The position numbers were made by a program, and so were the translations under genes. A DNA stretch of 64,000 nt from Oncomelania hupensis (taxonomy: Eukaryota > Mollusca > Gastropoda > Littorinimorpha > Pomatiopsidae). The stretch lies in the NCBI GenBank assembly GCA_036898135.1, contig CM072513.1, positions 72,999,380 to 73,063,379 of the forward strand, given 5' to 3'. A model generated the notes under the pieces. The model did not search any database, was not told the DNA's origin, and saw nothing but the letters and a program-made list of their open reading frames with translations. Position 1 is the stretch's first letter. Each line of letters opens with the position of its first letter. Below are positions 1-32,447 of the stretch, piece after piece.

Positions 1-237
1 ACGTCTTTGGTGAACATTTAAGTTTAACGTCTACACCCACCATTGACAGACATAACCATAATAACCATCCTAGGAAGAAGCAGTAGTGACTTTAATCAAC
101 ACTGAACCATCAGAGACATCATACTGCAAAGATAGACAGTGAAAATGGCCACTTTTTAATACTGCCCACCACGGGATTCGAACCTGGGTTCATCGGGGTG
201 CCAGGCGAACGCTCTACCATTGAGCTGCGGCGGTGTG
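1..237 (-). repeat. tRNA-derived SINE (family B), copy 1
   Basis: Read on the minus strand, a tRNA-like head at about 237-160 has an A box (cagctcaatggtagagc) and a B box (ggttcgaatcc). A body follows that reads ctgatggttcagtgttgatt and later gtttaacg-type sequence, running to the window start. The body recurs at 1275-1460 and 38,291-38,595. It is not a functional tRNA because the cloverleaf is joined to a repeated body. Confidence 0.75.
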
Positions 238-396
238 ACCAACGCCTTGACCATAGTGTGTGTTATATATTATTGTCGCTGGCCACTGATGCGATCAGTA
301 TGACTCGTCAGGTGGTCATGATCACATCCCTTGTCTTTTATGTCTAACCAGGTTTTTTAAATTTCTCATAGCACAACAATGAATTGCTGCCTTGAG

Positions 397-596
397 GGGA
401 GGGTCCGGGTAGCTCAGTTGGTAAGAGCGTCTTGCTAGTAACCGAAAGGTCGCTGGTTCGAATCCCGGATTGGTCAACGTGTGATCATATTATTTTCCCC
501 TTTACCAACAACTGGCCCGCTGGTGTCAGTATAAATCGGTCCAGTAGTCACCTATATGCGAAAGTGTCGTGTGACTATAATCTACATACAAACAAA
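397..596 (+). repeat. tRNA-derived SINE (family A), copy 1, with target duplications
   Basis: A tRNA-Thr-like head (ggtagctcagttggtaagagc as A box, ggttcgaatcc as B box, AGT in the anticodon position) is fused to a body ending gtgactataatctaca. It is flanked by a perfect 10-bp direct repeat, ctgccttgag, at 387-396 and 597-606, the mark of LINE-driven insertion. Confidence 0.88.
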
Positions 597-757
597 CTGC
601 CTTGAGAATATTGTACATTGCCCCATTCGAGGATAGTTTTACATTGGAGACTATTGTAGTGGTACACTGGTGATTTCTTGTCTTGGTTGTATACTCATAC
701 AGTGTTCGTCTGTGTACTACCGCTGATATAGATTTAAGTGGTCCATAATTTTCTGTC

Positions 758-941
758 CGAGGGGCCGGGTAGCTCAGTTGGTAAGAGCGTCTTGCTAGTA
801 ACCGAAAGGTCGCTGGTTTGGTCAACGTGTGATCATATTATTTTCCCCTTTACCAACAACTGGCCCGCTGGTGTCAGTATAAATCGGTCCAGTAGTCACC
901 TATATGCGAAAGTGTCGTGTGACTATAATCTACAAAACAAC
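758..941 (+). repeat. tRNA-derived SINE (family A), copy 2, B box deleted
   Basis: Same body and head as copy 1, but about 15 bp covering the B box are missing (gctggtttggtcaacg). Perfect 11-bp target duplications aattttctgtc lie at 747-757 and 942-952, so this is an independent insertion and not a tandem duplicate. Confidence 0.85.
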
Positions 942-1274
942 AATTTTCTGTCTCTATCTTATTAATAACACGTAGTTTAAATAGTGCTCTCTCCGTACAG
1001 GGTGGGCATTTTCCTCATTATTTTTGGTTCACGGGTCAAATTATATTCAGCACGGCTCATCGCTTCAGGCCCTGTCTGTTCCGTAGTCTTGTAATCCCGT
1101 CTTTTGAGGCTGTTGGCACGTCACTTTTCAATTTGGCGTTTCTTGGAAGTTTACCTTACCCCAGGCTTAACCATCACAAGACTCGCAGTATTCGATAATC
1201 GTGTCATCTATTGGTCTCTTTTGAGTCACACCCTGCCGAGACGTGACTGTATCGTTTTTAGTGGAAGGTTTAGT

Positions 1275-1460
1275 ATGAGTGAAGGAACGTTGAAATTTGA
1301 AGTCTAAGCCCACCATTGGCGATCTTGCAGAGGGGATTACCAACCCAGGGAAAAGGGAGTAGAGACCGAACTCAACACTGAACCATCAGAACAACCATAC
1401 TGCTAAGATGGACAGTGAAAATGGCCCCTTTTTAGGCTATCTTGCCCGCCACGGCATTGA
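1275..1460 (-). repeat. SINE family B, copy 2 (body only)
   Basis: Matches the body of copy 1 (aacactgaaccatcag, gacagtgaaaatggcc) but the tRNA-like head is degraded or missing. The surrounding 960-1900 has no gene that I can support. Confidence 0.65.
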
Positions 1461-1899
1461 GGCTGAGTATTTATTCAGGTTGACTATAGGAACTTTGGGA
1501 CTTTGTCCTTTTATTTGACATGACATAATATACCACATGACCTTAGAGGCTCATAGCCCTGGGGACTGTATAGCCAAAGAGGGGAGTTTGGTGATTTTGG
1601 GGGAAGGAGGGGGGGAGGATTGGGATACACATAGCAATCGTACCATGAACGGGATTGTTTAACACTACAGCTACATTTATAATAATTATATTCAGCAACT
1701 GGACTGCTGTAGCTCAGAATAATACATTCAGACAAACACTAAGGATTTTACAACGCATAAATAAATGTGGCAGCAAAATAAATACACAGAACGATACCAA
1801 TATAACATCATACCAATACAATACAATACAATAAGACATATAAGTCGTAAATCAGACAAAATGTAAAGGAACTAGTCAGCATAATTATAGCGATCAGTC

Positions 1900-4657
1900 T
1901 AAGTGGACGGTGGCCATATACGTATCCACCATATATACTCAATTTGTTTTCGCATTTTGATGTGGAAGTACGTTCTTTCTGTGTTTGGATGGGTCCTGCA
2001 TTCTTTACTTTATTCTTGCTGCATTTTCTCTGTCTTGTCTTCTCTTCTCTTGTTATTTCTTTTAGAATAAATCTCTTTGTTGACTTATTCTCGCATTTTC
2101 TTTCTTGTATGACTACGTTAAGAGGTAGTACATTTATTCTTATTAAAATTAATTTTGGACGTTACATTTTTCTTCCTTCCTTTCATTCATTCATTCTTTC
2201 TTTCCTTCTTTTCTTACTGCGTTCCTTCCTTATCTCCGTTTCTGTACCGAGTTTGAGATAGCAAGCTAGAGAGTGTCTTCTTCCAGTTCGTAAGTTAACC
2301 CGACTCCTTGAGAACTGATAAACATACAACTTGCTTTTGTTGTTGTTGTTGTTGTTTTTTAAATCTTTTTGTCTTGTTGGTTGGATCCAGTTACATAAGA
2401 CAGGTCGATGTAAGCACTTTTGCACATAGTAAGGAAGTTGCCGTATTAGCGTTCGTTGATGCGAACTATTTTCTAAAATTTAAGCTCTAGCTTTATTTAA
2501 CCTTAGATGGGGGTAATGTTAGAATCTATTATAGTAAAGCGAATTGCTCCTGTTTAGCTGAGCTTAATTTACAAACAGAAATGTGCGCTCTAGCTCAGCT
2601 AAGCTGATTTATTCATATTCGTATCGTTTGTCAGAAGTATGTTTGTTACATCACTCGATATTAAACCATACATCCTAAAGCGGGTCCTTTGAATGTCAAA
2701 AATGGGCTCTGCGTATAGGCTAGGCCTAAATACATAAAAATATGCTCTTCTCCTCAGCTCGGTGTGTTCGATAATTATCTGTTGGTGTCACACGTTATTC
2801 ATAATAACGCTGAAATGCTAGAAAACTAGGATTATGAATCATGAAGTACTATACTACAAAACGGTGAATTTCTACTCTATTGCGTTTAATTACAACAGAA
2901 CTGCGCTTTTGCTCAGCTTAGCTGATGTTTATTGTATTCCTAATTGTCTAGGTGTAGCAGCTTTTTGTTAGTAGCTGAAGCTGCCCACGTCAGTCCCGAC
3001 GAAACATGTCGCTGGCTTGTGGTGTGATTGGGAGGTGTAAATACTAATGACAATAGAACGTTCCTAATTAAAATAGAGCCGTGCATTTGAGTTCGGCCGT
3101 GTTTTACTTTTATTATTGCATTTGGAAAATGTGTTTACAGCGGCTTCTCGCACGCAGTTTATGAAGTTGTCACCTCTGCAACCGACAGATCATAAAGCTT
3201 GTGCATGTAACTGTTTTTTGTACGATGTGATCAATACTATCCTCTCGGTCCTTCTACTAATAGGTTTATGACCGTAGGCGGTAGTTATTAGTGTTACTGC
3301 CGTTTATAGTTTTTATAGTGGTACCGTACCGCTCTGCCGCGTTTCGGTTGTATAACACTGCGCTACAGCTTTAGGCGTTGCGGAAAGGCGACTTTGACAC
3401 AATTAATAGTTTGTGCGGCCGTTCAATAGTTTGTGGTTTTATGCAGCAGACATTTTTAACCCTCCCCCCCCCTCACCCTCCTCCCCTTCCATTGGGTGTA
3501 GGTTACTGTGCTGTAGGCCCTAACAGTTATTTTTGCCTTTAGTTTAATATGTTTGTATTACAGTATAAGTAAGTCACTATTAGGTACTAGAGATTTCCCG
3601 GGTTTAGTCGTATTGAAATAGGCGCTGTGAAGTAGGTATTATAGCTTCATTTATGCAAGCTCTCCCCCTATAGTTAAGAAAGTATCTGCGACTTTTCTTT
3701 GGTGTTGGTTTAGTAGTAGTAGTATAAGCGGCAAAGAATGCAGCGTGGTATAGGGTAGCGTGTCAAAGCGTCTCACCATATTTCTCCCTGCCAGCCTTTA
3801 TAGTTAAGAACGACTTTTCTTTTTTGTGACGGGGTCCTTGCAGGTCTTGCATGACTATAAAAGTATTAAATATCGGCTGTACAAGTATATAAGCTTAGCA
3901 ATTGTATGGTTTTAAAAAAAAAAAGGATGACCTTAATTTGACTAGCAGTACAACTGTAGTCAGCTTATTAGTATTACAGCTATCATATTTCTAGGAGTCT
4001 AACCTTGTGGGGTTTTTTTAAGATAGTAGGAATTTGTGTGTGTGTGACCGACTCCGAGATCTTAAATAACTAGAACCGACATACTAATATAATGTAAACA
4101 GTTATGTATAGGTCTCAAGTGCGGCCATAATATTTTGACAATAGCAATCTGGTCGCTTCAGATTTCAGGGTGTAATAGTGGAGGCATCGGTGTCATAGCT
4201 TTTCCCCTATATATTTAAGTGACTGTGACTTTCCTTTTGTGTGGCCAGAATCCTCGCAGGTAGTGAATAGCTATCGAAGCACTCGATGACGTGGAGTGGT
4301 GTGCATGTGAAGGGCGGTAGGCAGATAAGATGATCTGAGAGTATGGGACGCAACAGGTGGCGGACGTCGTCTACAGAAAAAGTGTCCTACAGTTTGAGGG
4401 GGCGCCTACTTCACTTTATTTTATCAGTTTATGGAGTTATGGGAGGATAGTGGATTGATTACTTCAATGGCCAGTTCTTGTTTGAAGTGATTGTCAAAGC
4501 GGACGTCTTTGTTTGACTTGTTTGAAGTAATTGTTATACCGGATGTCGTGGTGAGGGCGACTTTAGTATTATGAACTATGTGCTTGCTGTCGTACGACAT
4601 GACACAGTAAAAGGGGTATGCAGTTTGTGAAGAACAATTGCATTTTGTTTGTTTGTT

Positions 4658-4691
<34 letters not shown>

Positions 4692-5385
4692 GGAGGGAGA
4701 GAGAGAGCACGCATGCGTGCGTTTGTGATCGGATACACGTCTATGTGTGTCAAAGATAGGGAGAGATGGGAGGGTGAGGCAGTGTGTTGTATGTATGACG
4801 ATGACTGAGAGTAAAAGTGTGTGAGAGAGGGAGACTTTGTGTGCGTGCATGTGTATGTGTTCGTGAAAAAAAAGGTCATATGCTGGGGTCATGCTACATT
4901 GTGCTGACTAAGCGCTTTTTTGTTTAAGTGGTTGAAAATTAATATCACACGTGCAGCTCAATCAAGATACATACAGTATAGGTTGTTACTTGGTAAATAC
5001 AAGACATTATTGTTGTATTTCGCCTCTTGCGTGCTGTGTGTATAATAGTAGTAGGAAATGAAGTTTGCAAGATGTCAGCTCAGCGTTGTTTTTTGTGTTG
5101 CACGGCGACAGAAGGGCACGATAACAGGAAGTAGTACACTACGAACACGAGTGATTGTTCGTAAAACAAATCCAAGTATGAAGTTGAAACACACTGTCTC
5201 AATAGACTACTTTAAAAAAAAAAAAAAACAATAACAAACGCACACATCGGGAATAGCCTGCCGGTGGTTTTTTTTTTTTTTTTATTGTGTACTATAATTA
5301 TTGTGTGTATAGTGTGTGTGGTAAACTATGTCTGCTTTTCGAGTAACTGCATGCATTAACATTTGTGTTGTTTTATATATTTCAG
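1900..5385. other. Upstream region of FOXN, no gene seen
   Basis: AT-rich DNA without supportable coding sequence. It holds three degenerate repeats around tatagttaagaa...gacttttctt (about 3,665, 3,797, 4,205), a 42-bp imperfect tandem pair (cttgtttgaagt, 4,476-4,550), GA/GT-rich microsatellite sequence at 4,640-4,870 and an A-run at 5,213-5,228. The non-coding FOXN exon and promoter probably lie here or further left. Confidence 0.5.
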
Positions 5386-5414
5386 AATCACAGCACCATC
5401 ACGAAGAGGACACA

Positions 5415-25490
<20,076 letters not shown>

Positions 25491-26700
25491 GACATGACGG
25501 AATAGAGGGGATTGGACTTGACAATGGTTAGGCTGATGTGTTTACTGTACGCAGCAAGACTTCATGAAACACATGCAACACTTAGCACGGGAGGCATTCA
25601 ATGAAAGGAGTCTTTGGAGTTTTATTCCAGCACCTAGTGGCTCCTTTTGACTGAAAAAGTACAGTAGAATATTTGTGAAGGAGGCAGACGGCTCCCTTTA
25701 TTTGCTGTGAAACTTACCTTGTGGTGCAGAGCAGTTATACTACGGTCTTAGCCATTTCCCAGACCTGTAGTAAGTAGTAACACATTTGAACAGTAATCGA
25801 TTTATTAAATTCTAACAGCAGCAGAGAAGATAAAGTACAATGTGCTTTCGTCACGTTGCATTATTCTTACAACAGAAGAGAATAAAGAATTGTGATGGGG
25901 AGAAGAAATGATGTTCTTGGAGAAGTATAAACTGACCTTTTTTAGTGTGTGTGTGTGTGTGAGTGTCACCATTGAGATTTTTTGTTCAACTTAAAAGTGT
26001 TCAGTGATACCCAATCATGGATTTTCTGTGGGAAAGAAATGCCATTGTGTGCGTTTCACAAAGACGGTGTGTGTCCCAAAAACGCAATAGTGTGTAAGTA
26101 CAGCAACGAGTGTCTCTTTGAGTATGATCGTGCACTAGAGCAGAAGAAGAAAACAGTTTTGTTTTGTGCTGGAACAATATGTAGGATGAAGAAAATGTGG
26201 TGCTGACAATTCATGGTAAGCATGAATCTTTGAGACATTTTTTTTTTCCGTTCACCAATTCAGTCTTCCATGAGTTATTTGCTGATTTGTTTCTCTCTCA
26301 TTCCTTTGTGCGAAACGATTGGATCATTTTCGTACATCAACATATGTGTTGGAACAATTTGGACCAAGGATGTGATACATTTCATGTTGGATGGTGACAA
26401 TTGCTGTTACTGGATTCTGATATTTTGTGGATGTCGTTAACAAAATGTCTCTTCAATACTTTCTTCAAAGCCTGGTGCTGAGTGTACTACACATCTTTAC
26501 TTCTGTTTGCTTTTAAGCCTTTCTGGCACCATCTTGATACAGTTTGCATTTTAGATGAACATTGATTATAAACCGAGCTTCTTTTTTTCTGTTCACAGTG
26601 GAGTGGAAATAACAGTTACAGAGTCAGGCTCTTATTTTATTTCTTGGTTATAATGACAAAAGAAATAAACCCTCCAGCTTTTACAAAACGATGAATTGGC
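25491..26700 (+). other. Probable FOXN 3' untranslated region with candidate poly(A) signals
   Basis: Sequence after the stop codon is AT-rich and non-coding. AATAAA hexamers lie at 25882-25887 and 26664-26669, with more nearby (about 26708). The first would give a 3' UTR of about 400 nt and the second about 1.2 kb. Which is used cannot be told from sequence. Confidence 0.45.
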
Positions 26701-26939
26701 TAAATGCAAATAAAATGAAACAGAAGAGGTTTCCATCATGTGGTTTTAGAGATGAATTTTATTTGGTAAGGTGAAAATTATCCTACATAATTAATCCAAA
26801 CTTGTCAGTATTTACACGAACAGGTTCTTACCAATAAGATTGTAGGGTGTTTATTTGAATAAGACAATTAGAACATTCTTATGAAGAGAAATTTTATTTA
26901 AATCTAAAGAAGGTATACATTTCAAGATTTTTCTCCAAA

Positions 26940-27415
26940 ATTTGGAATCTAAGATAAGATAAAATAAGATAAGACAACTTTATTATCTTTTAAACAAGAA
27001 ATTACATTGTGGTATACAATTACAATCAACAAGGAATAAACATCACAATAATAATAACAACAATCATAATGACAAAGGATAAAAATGCACAGTCACATAT
27101 GAATATAATTACACTTCTGCATGCTAACATTAAACGACAGCAAATGTTAAATGAAATTATTTTGGGCAAACAAACACACTCGCACACACACACACGTGTC
27201 ATTTATTAAGTAATGAGACAGCCTTTGGAATAAAACTGTTTTTCATTCTTCTATGTAATAAAACGGAAATTTCAAAGTTAATTAAAAAATATCTCTTATT
27301 TCTTGTTTTAGGATTAATTGCAAATATTTCTTTTTCTTTAAACTTGACACAATATTTGGATTTATTGAAAAGAACTTTTTTCTTCTTTTCAGTCTTCAAA
27401 GCTGACAAATTTTCT
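26940..27415 (-). mobile_element. LINE 3' end, related to the copy at 41.3 kb
   Basis: A minus-strand frame ends MKNSFIPKAVSLLNK, similar to AKNSFVPKSVQILNK of the 41.3-kb copy. It ends in gataataaagttg followed by (TCTTA)n-like repeats. Confidence 0.68.
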
Positions 27416-28519
27416 GTATAATTGAAAGTATGCCATGAAAGAAAAAAAACTGCTGATTGTAAATTTCACCGTTCCTTCATTTTAACTCAGATTCCCTCCC
27501 TTTTTTGTGCATTTATGAGGTTCCCAAAGATTAAAATAGCTTTTTTTTTGCCCCAGTAGAGAGCATTTCAGCACTGTGGTGTGGAATTGATCCACTCGTC
27601 GTAAAATCATTTTAGGGCAGACTCGGGGGTACAAATTTGCATTTCAGAGCATATTTACATGATGCCAACTTTCCCAATAGGTATTTCTTAACCGTAGGAT
27701 TACATTTGTTGGCGATGTTAACATTTGTTAAAATGATGTTTGACATGTTTTATTGTAGCAGTATTGTTGTTACATGGTTAGGTGATATGTTGCTGTAACT
27801 CTTCTAGTTCTGTTTAGTAAATTCTGTTGTGATGGACTTCACTAACACTAGGGTTGGTTTCTTTTCTGTTAAAGTAAAAGTTAAACCATAATTCTTTAGC
27901 AAATTCGATGCGTTTACTTCGGAATTTTATTGTGGCTGGCTAGGGAATATACAAATTTTGTTTCATTACTTAAATAGCAATTGGAAACTAATGACAATGT
28001 ATTTATCTATGGCGATTTTTTTAAATTAAAAAGAAACAAACAGCAGGTATTAATGTTCGAAGTAAAGATTTACTATATGACTGATGGAATGAGAATAGTT
28101 ATGGCATCATTGTTTCCTTGCTCAGTTTGTTTAGCGACCTTGCACTAAAGGCAGCAATTTTATCCTTGTGAGCACCTTCTAAGGCATTTGTTGGGATTGA
28201 GGAATCATGTTTTTATTACATAAGATTTCATGCATTGTATATAGCTAGTATAATGGTCATTTCATGTGGTGCATTGATGGCTTCAGTATTTGTGTGTATT
28301 GTCAAAACTTGAAATGTTCAGTGGTTCAATCCCGTCTATTTTCAAGTGTAGTGTACAAATATTTGTCTTGTCAACTAAAGCGTTTTGGGATTTTAGAAAA
28401 TACTTTGAAGTGATAGTCCAGCTGCACAGTTCATCAATAGTCTAAACTTATTCTCAGAATTTGTTCTCTGTCGGTAATTGCCTACCCTATGTTCGTTCAC
28501 CGCATTGATACGCAGTTTA

Positions 28520-29260
28520 GCCTTTGAGTACAGTTGTCTGGTCAGCCCGCTAAAAATACGGTCAAGTTTTATTTATTTATTTTATGTTATTTTTATTCCA
28601 ATGAAAAGACGCTCAGTGTATTTACTTTCTTTACTGAGGTGACGCTTGCGCACATATCGTAAATTCGCCACACTTATGTTCCCGTTTCCTCCATTCTGCT
28701 CTGTGTACTAGCGCGAAAAATGAAGCGAAACCGTGATGCAGGCCATTCTCCCGATCTGATTAAAGATGAACCAAAAGTTAAACAGTAGGCCAGAAAATAA
28801 GCTTATTTAAAAGCTTACACCAAAAAGTGGCCTTGTCTGCCTACATCTTCAAATGGGCCACAGTTTGCAAGATGCGCTTTGTTCTAAATCGCCGTCACCG
28901 TTGCACATGGTGGTCGCAACAACTGCGAAAGCATTTTTTTTCAAAATCACATGAAATGTTTGAAGAAGCTGCTACAGGAAGTATTGGTAATGACGTGTTG
29001 CTTAAATGTGAAAGAAAGTTTATTTGCCCTCTTCTGCAAAACGTTGACCTGAACTCTTCACTTGTCCTTTCATTTACCTGGTAATATTTGCTTATGAAAC
29101 ATGCATTTCTATATATTTCAGTACAGTTTGCGCATAGTGTCAATATTAATGTGTTACAAGAAGACAAAAAGTCTGTTACGCAAAAATCTTGTCAAAGCTT
29201 CTAAAATCTGGTTTTGCGCTGCCTGGAGTAGTGTCAACACCTTTTTCAGGTAGGTATGTC
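28520..29260 (+). mobile_element. Decayed relative of the BED-finger hAT-like element
   Basis: ATG at 28720 begins MKRNRDAGHSPDLIKDE and hits TAG by 28787, matching the start of the 17916 frame. Downstream frames give TVCKMRF and FFSKSHEMFEEA, with a frameshift around the Cys/His region, and ctaaaatctggttttg is shared with the intact copy. The termini are uncertain. Confidence 0.65.
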
Positions 29261-30514
29261 TGTAATAATAATTGCTTGTTGTTTAACAATATTTCACCTC
29301 CTTGCTGTCGAAGCAGTTTTGTAGGTTAAGAATGTAATAATATTTACAGAATTTGTTACATTTAGAAGCAACAAAAATTTTGGAATTTGGTGTACACGTT
29401 TGGTGAAAAGCTGTAGAACAAAAGGTGAATGCAGGGTTATTGAAGGTGCATGACATCCCTCAGCAGTAAAACAGCAAAAGCACAACTGAGTTCGTTAACA
29501 AATTTCCAAAGAAATTATTCTTAGCGATGCGCTGGACCATCACTTCCTGACCTGATCGTATTGTTTGTGTTTTGTCGGCTCTTCTTTGTTTGCTGCAATT
29601 TCTGTCTTCCATACTTTGTCCCGATAGGGGGAATATGTTTTTACAAATATTTCACGTGAGTGATTGATCATCCAGCTTTTCTGTGTTGTCACTTTGTGTC
29701 CGTTGACATTGCTTAAAAGTGAAGTCGTGACATTTAATTTATGATTAAACACATTATCAGTTCACACTTGGGTGCAATAAATGGTACATTTGTCTAAATA
29801 TTAATCTCAGTTTTAGAGTTGGTAGGAAATGGACACAAGTTTTGTAAATTTACTAACGCGTTTAAAGACTTGGGATTTGAAAAGCAGCATAATCTTTATT
29901 ATCCAGATAGATAAATGTCAGTATGCGGTAATAATTTGGCAGTATACAAATGTGTCTGTGTTACATACTTATCTGATCTCTTTATTAATGTAAAACTATA
30001 AACAGTTGAACTTGATTAACCAGACATTTTGTTTTACATAAAACAGAAGATTAGTGCTTTTTGAGATGGCTTGTTTAGTTGTTAATTGAACGAACTACTT
30101 TTATTTTACTGTACATGGAAAGATTGATTTATTTAATGTTTAGTACTTTTATAATTGAAATCATTCAATGATTTATGATCTTTTTGTGTTGCTGGCTTAT
30201 AATTCTTTTTGCTGTTGTGTTGTTATGAAGTAGTTTATATTCTTTGTAAATAATGTTTGAAGACGAAAATACTCAAGCTGTGGACAGCTAAAAAAGCAGA
30301 ACTTATACGACTATGCCTGTGTACCATGAAAGGTGTATTGTGCTTTTTTTTTTTTTTTTTTTTTAAACTGTTCACTCATTTATTTAACCGTTAACATGCT
30401 CACTGTGTGTAAGTCACAAAATTTTGTTCATTAGAAGGATGTGATGGCAGTCTGATGGTAAATGCTTATCTGCAATAGGAAAAAAGTAGTCCACTTCAAT
30501 TGTAATTTATGGTA

Positions 30515-31178
30515 TTACGGATGTAGAGAGAAGTGCAGAGCAGACCAGAATGATCAACAACACCAATGGCATCAACATGAACATCAAAGTACAAGGCCAA
30601 TCCCTCAAGGTGCGCACAGTTACAAATATTTAGAAGCAGTTGTATCAGACAATGGGTCCTGACAGGAAGTCCTCTCCAGGATAGCACAATTAACTGCTGC
30701 CCTGACGAGGTGGAAGTCCATTTGGAAAGTCTACATTCCAAGGTAAGATTGCTACACTTCCTCGTCATTTTCATCTTCCTATACTTTGGGAAACATGGAT
30801 CCTCGCAGCAGAACTACAACGAAGAATACAAAGCATGGAGATGAGGTGCTATAGAAGACTTCTGGGCATTTCCTATACCCAGCACACAACCAATGACGAA
30901 GTCCAACAGACCATCACACAAGCCATTGGACAACACGATGACCTGCTCACAATGGCGAAGAAACTAAAACTCCGATGGCATGGCCTTGCAAAAACCATCC
31001 TACAACGCACAGTGCAAGGAGGCAGAAGAAGAGGGACATTCGAGAATGGACTGGATTGACACTGAGTGAAGCCATGAGGGCTGATGAGGACAGGGAGAGA
31101 TAGAGTACACCGGTTAAACGATCATCTGTGGTGCCCTAATGACTTTTGTTACGGGATAAGATAGGATAGGATAAGATG
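30515..31178 (+). mobile_element. 5'-truncated LINE fragment, same family as at 51.6-54.0 kb
   Basis: Shares long blocks with 53,330-53,990: caccaatggcatcaacat, acaacgaagaatacaaagca, cttctgggcatttcctatac. It ends gggataagataggatagg, the family's tail. Frames are broken. Confidence 0.82.
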
Positions 31179-31872
31179 TTGAATGATCATCTCGAGCATC
31201 CTTAGGCATTTGTTCCCATCGTCAATACTGGAGAAAACTCAATAGATTTACTTCAAAAATTATTAATTGTATTAAATCAAAAACTTAATTGTTGGTCTTC
31301 CTTGAGCTTGACTAAGTCAATACATTTATAAATGATTAAATTCAATGATATAATTACATCATTGAGTTTTTTCTGTCTGGAACCGGAATCATACATTTTT
31401 TAATTAAAAAACCAATTTAGTGTGGCTTGCATAGATCTAGTGTTGTTTGCTTCTTTGATACTAATTGCCTAATCATCAAATTCATATAATTTTCATGTTG
31501 CTGATGTTAGTGATGATCAGCGTTACGATGTATATTACTCATCATGAACTCTACCAATACCATCACGTCACAGCCCTTAGAATGTTTGCAATACAGAGAG
31601 CTATGGAGCACTGCCAGCATGGTATATTTATTTTATTATTAAAAACTCGTTTATTTTTAATAGTAAAAACATTTTCATTGCTATGTATTATATCTTAGGA
31701 ATAGAGTTAGAATGATCCCATCAGTAAAACTGTTTTGAAAGGCCAAGGTCCATAGTATATACATGTACCAGTGGTATTTGTATTTTACTGTATGTACATG
31801 ATTTTGTAAGTCTTCCATTGCTGTTCCTTACCATAAATTCTGTCTTTAATTTGTCTCTGCCAAATGATGGTT

Positions 31873-32447
31873 ACCCCCGTTGGGGTGCCGGGGGTTTCAG
31901 TATAAATAGTATCCCCACTTTCTGGAAATTTAGTGCTTTAAATTCCCACTGTCGCTGTCTTTCTCATTTGCTCATTCTCATTCCTGCTCTTTTCTATCAA
32001 TCTGCTATACTATCGTCTTCTTCGCTAGACCAGTCTCCTACTTTTTTTCTTAAAAACTCTTCCGGGACAAGACTCCTTGTTTGTGTATGAGGTCTGTTGG
32101 ATCAGCTTGGGAATATTGGACGCTTTCTGCCAGGTGGTCACTAGGGCTTCCTATGATGTTATTATTTAGCAATGTAGGCATTTTATATGTATGTGTTTTG
32201 TTGATAATTTATAATGATGTTTGTATTCTATTTTTTTGGGAAACGGGGGTTCGATAAGTTGGGGTGAAGCCTCGGCCGTCCCCTGAGTGGGATGTCTTTA
32301 TTGTAAAGTGACTAGCTGGTGGAGAGCTTTCGGTTTTACCACTAGGGTTGTTTCAGCAGATCTTTTATGCGGATCGGGGGTTGTCCGGTCCTGATTTGGC
32401 TCGGAAGAGTCCGCTGGACCTAAAGCAATAATAATATAATGTAATGT
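31873..32447 (+). repeat. 575-bp retroposon-like family, copy 2, with 11-bp target duplications
   Basis: Bounded by exact direct repeats aaatgatggtt at 31862-31872 and 32448-32458. The homology to the other copies starts immediately after the left repeat. The 3' end is AT-rich (ataatataatgtaatgt). No terminal inverted repeats. Confidence 0.85.

Noticed and set aside
403..476. A tRNA-Thr (AGT) gene
   Set aside because: The cloverleaf-like segment is the head of a SINE with a repeated body and target duplications. The same head occurs twice more in the window.
4424..4892. Minus-strand open frames rich in Thr, His, Ser and Leu
   Set aside because: They follow GA/GT microsatellite sequence and have no conserved motif.
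5328..5414. Upstream start codon for FOXN at 5328
   Set aside because: A strong acceptor (ttttatatatttcag) ends at 5385 between this ATG and the conserved frame, so the ATG is intronic. The ATG at 5415 fits better.
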